In this document: positions 43,320 to 52,663 of the stretch, one piece after another
Layout: every line of letters begins with the position of its first letter
Numbering within the stretch: the stretch's first letter is position 1
Assembly: GCA_024234395.1 (NCBI GenBank)
Contig: JACKOH010000001.1
Location: 62,001 to 126,000 of the forward strand
Length of the DNA stretch: 64,000 bases
DNA from: Pseudomonadales bacterium
Lineage (GTDB): Bacteria > Pseudomonadota > Gammaproteobacteria > Pseudomonadales > Pseudohongiellaceae
Direction: 5' to 3'
Position numbers and translations under genes: made by a program
The notes under the pieces: generated by a model
The model's input: the letters and a program-made list of their open reading frames with translations, nothing else
Told to the model about the DNA's origin: nothing
Databases searched by the model: none

Positions 43320-44276
43320 ATGAAGCAGTTCTATTTTAATGCCCGCCGTCGGCTGCAGTCGACTGTAAAGTTCCTGATCCTGTTGCTGTCCTTACTCAGC
43401 GGGGGAGGCGCTATCCATGCTGCCACTGTAGTCGATGTGCAAACCCTATTTGGTTTCTTTACGCTCGAGCTTTTCGAAGAGCAGGCCCCAGAGACCGTGG
43501 CCCGCTTCCTCGAAAACGTGGACGCGGGGGTGTATGACCTGACCTTTGTGCATTGGGCCCAGGGAGGCGTCGTACGGGGTGGACTGTTCAAGATGAATTC
43601 CTGCGCCCAGGGTCCTCTTGAGGCCGCACCTGGCGTCAGTTACCCGGTTGAAGTCACGGGCCTCAACAACGACTTCGGAACTCTGGCAATGCGTCGTCAC
43701 CCGCTCGATGCAGGACAGATCAGCAACGAATGGCAGTTGAATCTCGTCAGTGGCGCTGAAGACGACGCGTCGGGTTCGGCACCGGTGGTAATCGGAAAGA
43801 TCATTGATGGCCGGGCAGTGGTCGAGGACATCCATGCCCTGCCGAGAATTGCACTCGGTTCGGTGCTTCCTTTCATTCCTCTGGTTAATTATTGGATTGA
43901 TTACGGACTCTACAACTGCAGCTTGATTAACCGCGATAACTTTACCTACGTGGTCATGAAAAGCCGGCAGGTAGTGAATGTTTTCGATCCTGTTTCGGAA
44001 CAGATACATGTGCAGGTTGACATCGGCGAATCCGCCTATCTAGGCCTTTCGTTCCAGATAGAATCGCTCGAAGAGGGCACGATCAGAGCTTTGCCGGATT
44101 CGATTGTCGCGCTGGATAGCGGAAACAGGGGGGTAACTGATTTCGACGTTAACACAGGTGAGTTGTTTCTTCCTGAAATAGCGGTGGGCGATGATGTGCC
44201 GTTTGTCGATGTCGTCTTCAAGCTGACGGATCCCGAAAACCTGATCTTTACGCTGCAGTCACTGGAAAACCCGTGA
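43320..44276 (+). CDS. Secreted cyclophilin-type peptidylprolyl isomerase
   Basis: 318 aa from the ATG at 43320, with a signal peptide (FLILLLSLLSGGGAIHA). Residues about 35-190 follow a divergent cyclophilin: TLFGFFTLELFEEQAPETVA, RFLENVDAGVYDLTFVHWAQ and VVRGGLF; LAMRRHPLDAGQISNEWQLNL corresponds to the MARxxxPxSAxSQFFIN block but with several active-site changes, so isomerase activity is doubtful. The last ~100 residues are an unrecognised beta-rich extension. Periplasmic; no neighbour indicates a client. Confidence 0.75.
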   Translation: MKQFYFNARRRLQSTVKFLILLLSLLSGGGAIHAATVVDVQTLFGFFTLELFEEQAPETVARFLENVDAGVYDLTFVHWAQGGVVRGGLFKMNSCAQGPLEAAPGVSYPVEVTGLNNDFGTLAMRRHPLDAGQISNEWQLNLVSGAEDDASGSAPVVIGKIIDGRAVVEDIHALPRIALGSVLPFIPLVNYWIDYGLYNCSLINRDNFTYVVMKSRQVVNVFDPVSEQIHVQVDIGESAYLGLSFQIESLEEGTIRALPDSIVALDSGNRGVTDFDVNTGELFLPEIAVGDDVPFVDVVFKLTDPENLIFTLQSLENP

Positions 44277-44737
44277 TTGGGTGGGGTTTGGTGTGAGCCT
44301 CTCACAATCAAGGGTTCCCGGTTAGGATTCTGTCTCGAAGAGTTGTCTGGTTTGAGGACTGTTCATCTAACATCTGATTACCTCTTCTATTCAAGTAGTT
44401 AGCGAATGATTCTGTCCCATAAGTGGGTTAGTAACGTTCCACGAAACTTCTAATCAAATTACACGGTGCAATTGTCAACGGTAAAAACCTGAAGCGGATA
44501 AGAAGCTAAAAGTAAGTTTCACAACTTTATTTCTACTTTGACCTCCTGTTCAGGACACTAGACCATGCTGTAACAATTGATCACCTTTGACGTATTCATA
44601 ATTGGTCAGGTGCATCCGCACAAGGTCAGCATCATGACACTATGTCTCTTCAGCCAAACTTTTTAATACCCGCGGGTCGAACTCATCCTGCGTTCTACCA
44701 GGAGAATAGCCGGCGGAAACAGTGCGCCGATGAATGA
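44277..44737. other. Intergenic region, AT-richer, no gene seen
   Basis: About 460 bp of lower GC than its surroundings separating the cyclophilin from the accessory zone. No frame looks coding and no repeat recognised elsewhere in the window is present. Confidence 0.4.
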
Positions 44738-46162
44738 TTGTGGTGTTATTGTCATGCCACGATAATAGCGGTATTCTGCCCTAAAGACTTGAGGGACCTG
44801 CACCTGAAACCACTTGTCATCATTCACGGCTGGAGCGACCACGCCGAATCCTTTCTGCCATTGGCCAACGCCATCCAGCAGGCTACCGAGCGAACTGTCA
44901 AACACCTGTACCTGGGCAACTATGTTTCCCTGGACGACGACGTGCAGATGTCCGACCTCGTGTGTGGCCTCACGAAAGCCTGGCAGGCACAGGGGCTTCC
45001 TGAGTCTTCAAAGGCTGTGGACGTGATCATCCACTCCACTGGCGGGCTGATTGTGCGCGATTGGCTGCATACCGAATTCGCCAGCAAGAGCAGAAAGCCG
45101 CCAATCAACAATCTGGTGATGCTGGCTCCAGCGAATTTCGGTTCACCATTGGCTCACAAGGGTCGGGCGTTCTATGGGCGGGTGCTGAAAGGCATCAGAG
45201 CAGAAAAACGCTTTAATACCGGTACTCACATACTCAAAGCACTGGAAATGGCCAGCGAATACAGTTGGGATCTGGCTGACAATGATCGTTTCAACAACAA
45301 TCTGTTTTCAACCACTGGTGTGCGCACGACAGTGATCGTAGGTAATACCGGCTACAAAGGCATCAGCTCGATCGCCAACGAACCCGGCTCCGATGGCACC
45401 GTGTATGTGGCAACCGCCAATATGAACTGTGCCAAGGTAGAAATGAGTTTTCCGGCGGGTAATCGCAAGCCAAAAGTAAAAGCCATCAATGAATCACGAG
45501 GGGATGTGGCCTTCCTGCTGGTAGACGGGGCCAACCATTCCAGTGTGGCGCATAAAGATGATAATTTCCCCGGCAATACGCAATTAATCAAAGATATTGT
45601 CAAAGCGCTTGATATCAGTAATACGGAGGGCTTTGAAGTCTGGCTGGCGCAGTGCGCAAAGCGCACTAAAAAAGTGATGGATATTAACGCTGAAGATTCA
45701 AGAGATTACAAACACGGATTTCAGAACACCGTGTTCAGGGTGCGTGACGATCAGGGTTTTGATGTGCAGGATTACGTTATCGAGTTTTACAGCAATGAGC
45801 AAGAAGGTGAAGATACCCTGGCAGAGGAATTCAATCGACGCGCCATTCGCAAGGTACATGCCTGGGGCGACAATGCCGCCTATCGCAGTTTTCTGATCAA
45901 TATAAATCGGCTTAATGAAGTGATGGACAAGCCTGACGAAATTCTACGCATCAGTCTATCCGCGGTCCCGGATCTTGACGACGAAAAAAACTACGTAGGG
46001 TATCGCACCTTCGGCGATAGAGACATTGGTGAACTTGAGTTGACATTTGATCAGGTGCGCCAATTTTTCCAGCCTAACCGCACCCTGTTTGTCGATATTA
46101 CATTGACCCGTCAGCAGAAAGAAGGCTTGTTCTGGATTCGCAATAAACAGGATGTCGAGTGA
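44738..46162 (+). CDS. Lipase/esterase-like alpha/beta hydrolase with C-terminal domain
   Basis: 474 aa from a TTG; the true start may be another TTG at LRDLHLKPLVI, since nothing before it is conserved. LVIIHGWSDHAESFLPLA gives the oxyanion-hole region and VIIHSTGGLIVRDWLH the nucleophile Ser (GxSxG replaced by HSTGG, as in lipase class 2/PGAP1-like proteins), with APANFGSPLAH after it and DGANHSSVAH supplying His. Residues about 290-474 form an unrecognised beta-rich domain. No signal peptide, so probably cytoplasmic. Codon use is more AT-rich than in the first 44 kb, fitting acquired DNA. Confidence 0.72.
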   Translation: MWCYCHATIIAVFCPKDLRDLHLKPLVIIHGWSDHAESFLPLANAIQQATERTVKHLYLGNYVSLDDDVQMSDLVCGLTKAWQAQGLPESSKAVDVIIHSTGGLIVRDWLHTEFASKSRKPPINNLVMLAPANFGSPLAHKGRAFYGRVLKGIRAEKRFNTGTHILKALEMASEYSWDLADNDRFNNNLFSTTGVRTTVIVGNTGYKGISSIANEPGSDGTVYVATANMNCAKVEMSFPAGNRKPKVKAINESRGDVAFLLVDGANHSSVAHKDDNFPGNTQLIKDIVKALDISNTEGFEVWLAQCAKRTKKVMDINAEDSRDYKHGFQNTVFRVRDDQGFDVQDYVIEFYSNEQEGEDTLAEEFNRRAIRKVHAWGDNAAYRSFLININRLNEVMDKPDEILRISLSAVPDLDDEKNYVGYRTFGDRDIGELELTFDQVRQFFQPNRTLFVDITLTRQQKEGLFWIRNKQDVE

Positions 46163-46385
46163 GTATAGGGCGCATAAAAGGTATCTCTGAAGCAAGTTAT
46201 TGTCCAGTTTAATGATCAGTGATCCCTATTCATCCGAAATTCTGTCAGAACCTCCAGGAAGTCAGTCGCTTTTCATGGTTGGTCTGGCCATAGCACCACT
46301 CGAAATTCCACTCGTGCGATTACCAGGCCAAGCGCCCGGCCGCCCTCCCTGGCAGACTTGCAATTCACTTCTTTCCTCATGGTAG

Positions 46386-46610
46386 TCACGTTTCTTTGAA
46401 TAAACAGAGCTGAGGCGGAGCCCGCTCAGGCGGCAGTTGCGCCTGCGAATCGATTGCCTCTCTCTTTCTCACATATTCCAGAATCTGTCGAATCATCGCC
46501 GGGTCTTCCACGCAGGCGACAATCCTGACCGGCCCCTGACACTTCTCGCAGGTTTCGATGTCGATCTGGAATACCCTGTTCAGGCGCTGAGCCCCGGTTA
46601 TTGCCATGGA
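46386..46610 (-). pseudogene. IS91-family transposase, C-terminal fragment
   Basis: The minus frame reads ITGAQRLNRVFQIDIETCEK then CQGPVRIVACVEDPAMIRQI and ends PPERAPPQLCLFKET at a TGA (46386-46388). This matches the Cys-rich tail of IS91/IS801 Y2 rolling-circle transposases. The upstream part of the gene is missing; the sequence 5' of about 46610 is a VOC gene fragment. The N-terminal two-thirds of an IS91 transposase lies at 49273-50325 in the same orientation. Confidence 0.8.
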
Positions 46611-46623
46611 TGGCATGTATGCC

Positions 46624-46994
46624 GGTTTTGCAGGAGCAAAAATCCGGTCATGGAGGCATGTCGCTCGGTGGATTTCCATGCCCGGGTACTTGACCTGGCA
46701 ATCATCAGCTGGTCGGCCAACGAAGGCATCAACACGGGGTTGGGAAGCGAGAGCTTGCTCGGTCTGTATCCGCCCGCCAACCCTGGCTCCATGAACCATC
46801 TTTGCATCGGCGTAAACGACTACGAACCGGAGGCCATGGTAGAAAAACTGCTGGGGCAAGGTATAGAGGTCCGCATCAACCGCAATCCGGCCAACCGCAC
46901 CAGTGGCAATGACCAACGGTATCTTAAACACCCGGACGGCATCACTGTGCAACTGGTGCAGCATGGCTATCTTGGCCCGGCCGGACTGAAGTAA
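46624..46994 (+). pseudogene. VOC/glyoxalase-like C-terminal fragment
   Basis: A plus frame ending TAA 46992-46994 encodes GSMNHLCIGVNDYEPEAMVE, RYLKHPDGITVQLVQHGYLG and similar VOC strands, preceded by a non-VOC stretch that overlaps the IS91 fragment on the other strand. Only the second half of a VOC module is present, so it is probably a gene truncated by IS91 activity. Directly followed by the 59-bp palindrome. Confidence 0.55.
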
Positions 46995-46995
46995 A

Positions 46996-47054
46996 CTAGT
47001 GTCCTGTCCGGTTAATTCGCTGAAATGCGACGAATTAACCGGACAGGACACTAG
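46996..47054. repeat. 59-bp near-perfect palindrome (24-bp arms)
   Basis: Arms CTAGTGTCCTGTCCGGTTAA+TTCG (46996-47019) and their exact complement (47031-47054) flank an 11-nt centre. CTAG at both outer ends is itself palindromic and could be a target duplication. It starts 2 bp after the stop of the VOC fragment. It looks like two insertion-sequence ends fused with almost nothing between, or a very short MITE. Confidence 0.85.
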
Positions 47055-47219
47055 CTGGCCCCTTCCTATCTGGCTCGCCGGCTGGATTGACTGTTCCAGC
47101 CCAGCATGTCTCCCCTGACAGCAGCACAGCATGCCGGCGAGAGCCGGTGCTGTGCGTGGCGGCGCAGGCAGTCAGTGTGGAAGGATTCGTTGGCTTTGGC
47201 CCGTTCGGCGGAATTGATT

Positions 47220-47990
47220 ATGCACAAAGATTCTGTTTTCAGAATAGTTCTAGCTGCTCTGTGCTTGATAAGTCTGGCCGACTGTGGCGGCACCAAGCTA
47301 CTAAAGGCACCAAATCCGATCTCACTCGAGCAGCCGCTCCTGTCAGTCTCGGACGCGCAGCTCAACGCCCATCTGGATGGCGTGATCGTGCGGGACGGGC
47401 CGGGAACGTGGGCCAGAAACGCCGACTGGGATGAATACCTGGTCCGAGTCGAAAACGTGACAGATACTCCAGTGACGATCAAGAATGTAAGCGTCTACGA
47501 TTCGACGCTGACCCGGCAACAGACGGAAGAGAGCCGACGCGCGCTGGTTGCCGCCTCCCGGGAAACCACGCGGCGCTATGACGACATCGACCTGGAAGTC
47601 AAAGCCGGAATGTCCGGTGAGGCACTCTTTGCCGCTGGAGCCGTGGGTGGCGCCACGGCCGTGGGCGCCGGAGCTGCCGCCCTGTACATGAGTTCGGCGG
47701 CGGCGGTCGGTGTGATCGGAGCCCTGGTTGCCGCGCCGGTCCTGGTCGCGGGCGGCATAACCAAGAGCGTCAATCAGAGCCGGGTGGATGACGAAAACCA
47801 GCGCCGGCATACCGGCCTGCCCGTCACGTTGCAGGCGGGCGAAGTCCGTGGGCTGGACCTGTTCTTTCCGCTCTCCCCTTCGCCCCGTCGTATCGAAATA
47901 CTCTATCGGGCGACCCGGGACGAGTTAGAACATATACTGGAACTTGACACCAGCGCCTTACTGAACGGCCTGCATATCGTCACCGAGTGA
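47220..47990 (+). CDS. Hypothetical lipoprotein with glycine/alanine-rich hydrophobic segment
   Basis: 256 aa from the ATG at 47220. Lipoprotein signal with lipobox SLADC at about residues 18-22. An Ig-like strand set (LVRVENVTDTPVTIKNVSVY) is followed by a hydrophobic Gly/Ala-rich pair of segments (AAGAVGGATAVGAGAAALYM and AVGVIGALVAAPVLVAGGI), then a beta-rich tail (GEVRGLDLFFPLSPSPRRIE). The glycine-zipper-like segment resembles envelope proteins that insert in membranes. No family assigned. It is the only apparently intact gene between the two IS91 pieces. Confidence 0.6.
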   Translation: MHKDSVFRIVLAALCLISLADCGGTKLLKAPNPISLEQPLLSVSDAQLNAHLDGVIVRDGPGTWARNADWDEYLVRVENVTDTPVTIKNVSVYDSTLTRQQTEESRRALVAASRETTRRYDDIDLEVKAGMSGEALFAAGAVGGATAVGAGAAALYMSSAAAVGVIGALVAAPVLVAGGITKSVNQSRVDDENQRRHTGLPVTLQAGEVRGLDLFFPLSPSPRRIEILYRATRDELEHILELDTSALLNGLHIVTE

Positions 47991-48323
47991 GAGAATGCAA
48001 AGTCGAAGACTTTTCCAGACTGTCACCGCCATCGATGACCGGGGAACAACCCGCCGAACAACGACGGCTTACGATTGCGGCGGCATGAGAATTCCTTCAA
48101 TTCTGAGCATGACTATGCTGAGACTCTTCTTGATATTCGGCAAGCCCGGGCTGGTAACAAGCAGGCAGATTGAAATCAGGCATTCCAGTGAAGAATGTCG
48201 TGCCGATAGCGGGCGTCTGCTGGAACAGGAAATACAGGGGGCAGCGTTCATTGCGGCAGAACAAATTTTCAGTTTGCTCTGCGAATATATAAGTAACGGG
48301 CAGACTGGGCGGCGGGTCTCGGT

Positions 48324-48596
48324 ATGGTAGATGCTGTGATTACCAATCAGGCAGTGCATGAGCTGCGGCATAAACGCCATGCGCCGCAGTTGCACCAGCG
48401 AGTTTCTGACCTGCTTGGCCCGAATGGCATTTATCTGGTCGCCGATCACTATTCCGGTACCGGCGGGCTGCAGAACCCACAGCTTTTCATGAGCGTGGAC
48501 GAGCAACGCCAGGCACTGGAACAGAGCGGTGTTAACGTCACCTTGCTGGGTACCCTCGGAACTCTGGCGCTCTACCGTGCAGAGAAAGTTCGGTAA
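48324..48596 (+). pseudogene. SAM-dependent methyltransferase, C-terminal fragment
   Basis: 90 codons from an in-frame ATG: DAVITNQAVHELRHKRHAPQ then LGPNGIYLVADHYSGTGG and VNVTLLGTLGTLALYRAEK. This matches the second half (motif post-II to the end) of class I methyltransferases; the SAM-binding GxGxG part should lie upstream but only disordered frames are found at 48000-48320. Probably a decayed gene. Confidence 0.55.
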
Positions 48597-48634
48597 CGCG
48601 TTGAAGTTACCAGGACAGACAAGCCTCAAATGCA

Positions 48635-49276
48635 ATGAAACCGCCAAGACAAATGGAACACAGCGAATCGATAAATACACGGTTTGTCAGCACTTCGGAC
48701 ATCAGTGAGGCGCAGCGCGATCAGCTCAGGCAGCAGGGCTGGGTTCTGATCAGCAGCGCCCTGACCCCGGCGCAACTGTCGCAGATGCACAGCACCTGGG
48801 ATCAGCACAGTAGTGAGGACAACCAGAACCGGGAGCTTGCGCAGCTGTCTGCTTTTAAACCGTGCCAGGAATCCCTGCTGGCGGAGTCGGCGGTCAGTGT
48901 CTTGCTGGGCGAGCGCTTTCGATTATTGTCATTGCGGGGGCGTTCACGCAAACCGGGATTGGGGCAGCAGGGATTGCATGTGGATACGGTGGGCCCGGTA
49001 GACCCGAATCGGCAACAGCTGGCCAACGCGTTCTGGTTGCTGGACGACATGTCGGCTGACAATGGCGCCACCCGGCTGGTACCCGGTACGCATCGGTCCT
49101 AAAGTATTCCCAGTGGCACCTATGCCCAGCCATTGGGAACGCATCCGGACCAGATTCTCGTGACAGGCCGGGCCGGCGATCTATTAGTTTTCAGTGCCCA
49201 CCTGTGGCATAGTGGCAGCAGAAATACTACCGGCGCACGACGACGCGCGGCGATAGCCCAATACGAGCGCAGCTAA
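48635..49276 (+). pseudogene. Phytanoyl-CoA dioxygenase (PhyH) family gene with in-frame stop
   Basis: The frame from ATG 48635 encodes a 2-oxoglutarate/Fe(II) oxygenase: LRQQGWVLISSALTPAQLSQ at the start, the first iron ligands in GLHVDTVGP (His115, Asp117) and NAFWLLDDMSADNGATRLVP. A TAA at 49100-49102 interrupts it; the same frame then continues IPSGTYAQPLGTHPDQILVT and VFSAHLWHSGSRNTTG, with the second iron-ligand His, to a TAA at 49274. Because the distal His is downstream of the stop, the protein as read is inactive. Its 3' end overlaps the end of the IS91 fragment. Confidence 0.75.
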
Positions 49277-50325
49277 CGCACTTTGCCGGCAGGGGTGAGC
49301 GACAGGCGCTGTTCACAGATGGCGGGCCTGGCGAGGTAGCGGCACAGCCGTTCGATCTTGTCACATTGCTCGGCCCGGGCGGCAACCCCGGCATGGAGGC
49401 TGAACCCGGCCAGCTTAGCCACACGATCGTAGCCAAATGGCAGCTCAGGCCTGGGCGGAATGGTCTGCAGGGCGAATACCTGGCGGCCCTTCTGCGGGTC
49501 TACTGCGATGCGGTAGGCGACCGAATGACTGTGGATATCCTGGAGGGGATCTTCTTACAGGCCATCCAGGGTCAGGTAGCTGTTGTCCACATCGCGTTCC
49601 AGGATGCCGCGCCGTTCCAGGAAGCGGGCTACCCGCTGGCTGATGATATGGAGCAGGTCACGAAGCTGTTCGACGGCTGGGGGTGGGATGCGGCGGAAGC
49701 CGTATTCGCCATTCGGGTCCTGTACGTAGACTCCTTCCAGAAACAACCTATGGAAATGGATGTTCAGGTTCAGGGCCGACCCGAAGCGCTGGATCAGGGA
49801 GACCGCTCCGGTGGGAGCTTCACGCCTGGTCAGCCCGGCCTGGTGGGCCAGGTGGGTTGAGATGGCTCGGGTCACGATGCCCAGGACTCTTCCCATCAGT
49901 TCCGGGTAGGCGGCAAACAGGAAGCGCAATGGGAACGGGACGGTCAGCACCCACTGGCGGATGGGTCTGGCCGGTGACACCTCGTCCACCGGCAGGGCGG
50001 CGCTTTCCACCATGCGGCGGGCGCCGCAGCTGGGGCAGAAGCCTCTGCGCTTACAGGAGAAAGCCACCAGTTTCTCATGGTGGCAGTTCTCGCAGCGGAC
50101 TCTGAGAAACCCGTGTTCCAGCCGACCGCACTTCAGGTTGTCGGTGAACTCCTGTTGCACGTAACCGGGCAGCGAGCAGCCCTCGGCTTCCAGGTGTGTG
50201 AGAAAAGCCGGGTAGTGCTGCTCGACGATACGGTACAGCAGCGTCGTTTCCGGCTGGTGGCGCTGGTAACGGGTTGGCGTACCGGCCGCGAGAAGCCCGC
50301 CGGGCGAGGTGGCTGGCAAAGACAC
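49273..50325 (-). pseudogene. IS91-family transposase, N-terminal part, with in-frame stop
   Basis: From 50325 the frame encodes LPGYVQQEFTDNLKCGRLEH, the zinc-finger VRCENCHHEKLVAFSCKRRG then FCPSCGARR, and LNLNIHFHRLFLEGVY with the HxH motif of Y2 rolling-circle transposases. A TAA after YLTLDGL (near 49558) breaks it, then the same frame continues EDPLQDIHSHSVAYRIAVDP to LTPAGKVR and a TAG at 49273-49275. The remaining C-terminal region is absent here. A related C-terminal piece is at 46386. The element is thus dead twice over. Confidence 0.82.
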
Positions 50326-50496
50326 GTCGAAGTCCTTTTCGACAAGTTAGCAATGCCAGTGTAGTTCAGCGTTCGGTGAACTTCGTAACCGTGGTGAGAT
50401 TCAGGTGGGTGTCGTTGACTGGGAAAGAGTATCTGATTCGAAGCCAGTTAATCTCACTAGCTGGTAGGCTGTTCAGAATCACGTTCCCTTTGCACA

Positions 50497-50530
50497 TAAA
50501 AAAACGGCCGCACTGTTGAGTGCGGCCGTT
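50497..50530 (-). terminator. Intrinsic terminator of fusA2
   Basis: On the minus strand AACGGCCGCACT-CAAC-AGTGCGGCCGTT forms a perfect 12-bp stem followed by a run of T residues (A-run at 50498-50504 on the plus strand), 39 bp after the fusA2 stop. Confidence 0.92.
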
Positions 50531-50569
50531 GTGCCTGAAGTGTTCCTGGCGGGTCTTGCCGGGGAGACT

Positions 50570-52663
50570 CTAGTTCTTCTGGGCAGCGGCCTTTTTCTCT
50601 TTCTCGCGTTCAATGACTGCTTCGGCGACGTTGGCAGGACATTCGCTGTAGTGATCGAATTCCATGGAGAACTGGCCACGACCTGAAGTCATGGTTCGCA
50701 GTGTGCTGATGTAACCGAACATTTCGGCCAGCGGCACATCGGCTTTCACGCGGACGCCCGTGTTGGTTTTTTCCTGATCCTTGATCATGCCGCGACGACG
50801 GTTGAGGTCGCCGATCACATCACCCACGTTATCGGTGGGTGTGAATACGTCGACTTTCATGATGGGCTCAAGCAGTTTTGGAGTGGCTTTGGGCATGGAC
50901 TGACGGAAGGCCGCCTTGGCAGCGATTTCGAATGCGATCGCTGACGAGTCGACTGCGTGGTAGGCACCGTCGACCAACTCGATTTCCACATCCATCATGG
51001 GGAAACCTGCCAACGGACCGGTTTCCATCATGGACTTGAAGCCCTTTTCGATCGCCGGGAAGAACTCTTTCGGGACGTTACCACCCACTACTGTAGAAAA
51101 GAATTTGAAGCCTGTATTCGCTTCACCGGGACGGATCTTGTAGTCGATCTTGCCGTACTGACCCGAACCACCAGACTGCTTCTTGTGGGTGTAGCTGTCG
51201 TCGATCTCGCTGGTGATGGTTTCGCGGTAAGCCACCTGGGGTTGTCCCACAACAAGTTCGACACCGTAGGTACGTTTCAGGATGTCGATCTTGATATCCA
51301 GGTGCAGTTCGCCCATGCCCTTGAGGATGGTCTCGCCTGAATCCTGGTCGGTTTCAACACGGAAAGTCGGGTCTTCTGCCACCAGTTTGCCGATTGCGAT
51401 ACCCATCTTTTCGTTGGCGCCCTTGTCCTTGGGCTGCACAGCGATGGAGATCACCGGCTCGGGGAACACCATGGCTTCCAGTGTACAGGGGTGTTCAGGA
51501 TCACACAGGGTGTGACCGGTCTGTATGTTCTTCATGCCTACAATGGCAATGATGTCGCCTGCCTCGGCGTGAGTCAGTTCTTTACGCTCATCGGCTTGCA
51601 TTTCCACCATACGGCCAATACGCTCTTCCTTGCCGGTGAAGCTGTTGAGGATGGTGTCACCCTTGTCGAGCGTGCCGGAATAGATACGTACGAAGGTCAG
51701 GGCGCCGAAACGATCGTCCATGATCTTGAATGCCAACGCACGGAATGGCTCGTCGGCCGACACTTTTGCAAACTGGCCGTTGGGGTTGCCTTCCTCGTCG
51801 GTAAGGGGCTGTGGGTTCACTTCGTGTGGCGCCGGCAGGTAGTCGACTACGGCATCGAGCACCAGCTGGATACCCTTGTTCTTGAAGGCCGAGCCACAGT
51901 AGGTCGGGAAGAATGCCAGATCCAGTGTGCCCTTACGGATACAGCGCTTGATGTCCTCAATTGAGGGCTCCTCACCTTCCAGATACTGGGTCATCACATC
52001 TTCGTCCATTTCGACGGCGGTTTCGATCAGCTCTTCACGGTATTGTTCCACCTGGTCGACCATGTCGGCAGGGACAGGCTGAATCGTGTAGTTCTCAGGC
52101 TGGCCGGAGTCGTCCCACACGTAAGCCTGGCGGTTGAGTATATCCACCACGCCTACGAAGGTGTCTTCAAAACCGATAGGCAAGGTCATGACCAGAGGCT
52201 TGGCACCCAGAATTTTCTTGATCTGGGCGACCACCTTTAAGAAGTCGGCACCAATGCGGTCGAGTTTGTTGACGAAAATCAGTCGAGACACCTTGGAATC
52301 GTTGGCATAGCGCCAGTTGGTTTCGGACTGGGGTTCAACACCGCCGGAACCACAGAAAACGCCTATTCCGCCGTCGAGTACCTTCAGTGAGCGGTACACT
52401 TCCACGGTAAAGTCGACGTGCCCGGGGGTGTCGATGACGTTGAAACGGTGATTTTTCCAGAAACAGCTGACGGCAGCCGACTGGATGGTAATACCCCGTT
52501 CAGCCTCCTGTTCCATGAAGTCGGTAGTGGATTCACCCTCGTGAACCTCGCCGATCTTGTGAATCATGCCTGTCAGCTTGAGGATGCGCTCTGTGGTGGT
52601 GGTTTTTCCGGCATCCACGTGGGCGAAAATGCCTATGTTTCGGTAAAGAGATAGATCGTTCAT
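50570..52663 (-). CDS. fusA2: Elongation factor G, FusA2 type
   Basis: 697 aa, full length. G-domain motifs: FAHVDAGKTTTTERIL (P-loop), RGITIQSAAV (switch I), VIDTPGHVDF (G3), FVNKLDRIGADF (G4). Domains II-V follow, with domain IV loop SGGSGQYGKIDYKIRPG and a C-terminal GRGQFSMEFDHYSECP. It catalyses GTP-driven translocation, or in some FusA2 paralogues ribosome recycling. It is not next to rpsG, rpsL or tuf, and the DRIGADF form is typical of the second EF-G of gammaproteobacteria. Single transcription unit with a clear terminator. Confidence 0.93.
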   Translation of the reverse strand: MNDLSLYRNIGIFAHVDAGKTTTTERILKLTGMIHKIGEVHEGESTTDFMEQEAERGITIQSAAVSCFWKNHRFNVIDTPGHVDFTVEVYRSLKVLDGGIGVFCGSGGVEPQSETNWRYANDSKVSRLIFVNKLDRIGADFLKVVAQIKKILGAKPLVMTLPIGFEDTFVGVVDILNRQAYVWDDSGQPENYTIQPVPADMVDQVEQYREELIETAVEMDEDVMTQYLEGEEPSIEDIKRCIRKGTLDLAFFPTYCGSAFKNKGIQLVLDAVVDYLPAPHEVNPQPLTDEEGNPNGQFAKVSADEPFRALAFKIMDDRFGALTFVRIYSGTLDKGDTILNSFTGKEERIGRMVEMQADERKELTHAEAGDIIAIVGMKNIQTGHTLCDPEHPCTLEAMVFPEPVISIAVQPKDKGANEKMGIAIGKLVAEDPTFRVETDQDSGETILKGMGELHLDIKIDILKRTYGVELVVGQPQVAYRETITSEIDDSYTHKKQSGGSGQYGKIDYKIRPGEANTGFKFFSTVVGGNVPKEFFPAIEKGFKSMMETGPLAGFPMMDVEIELVDGAYHAVDSSAIAFEIAAKAAFRQSMPKATPKLLEPIMKVDVFTPTDNVGDVIGDLNRRRGMIKDQEKTNTGVRVKADVPLAEMFGYISTLRTMTSGRGQFSMEFDHYSECPANVAEAVIEREKEKKAAAQKN

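Noticed and set aside
48635..50325. In-frame TAA codons in two adjacent genes considered as stop-codon recoding
   Set aside because: The other genes use TAA, TAG and TGA as normal ends, and both affected genes lie in mobile-element debris; ordinary decay is simpler.
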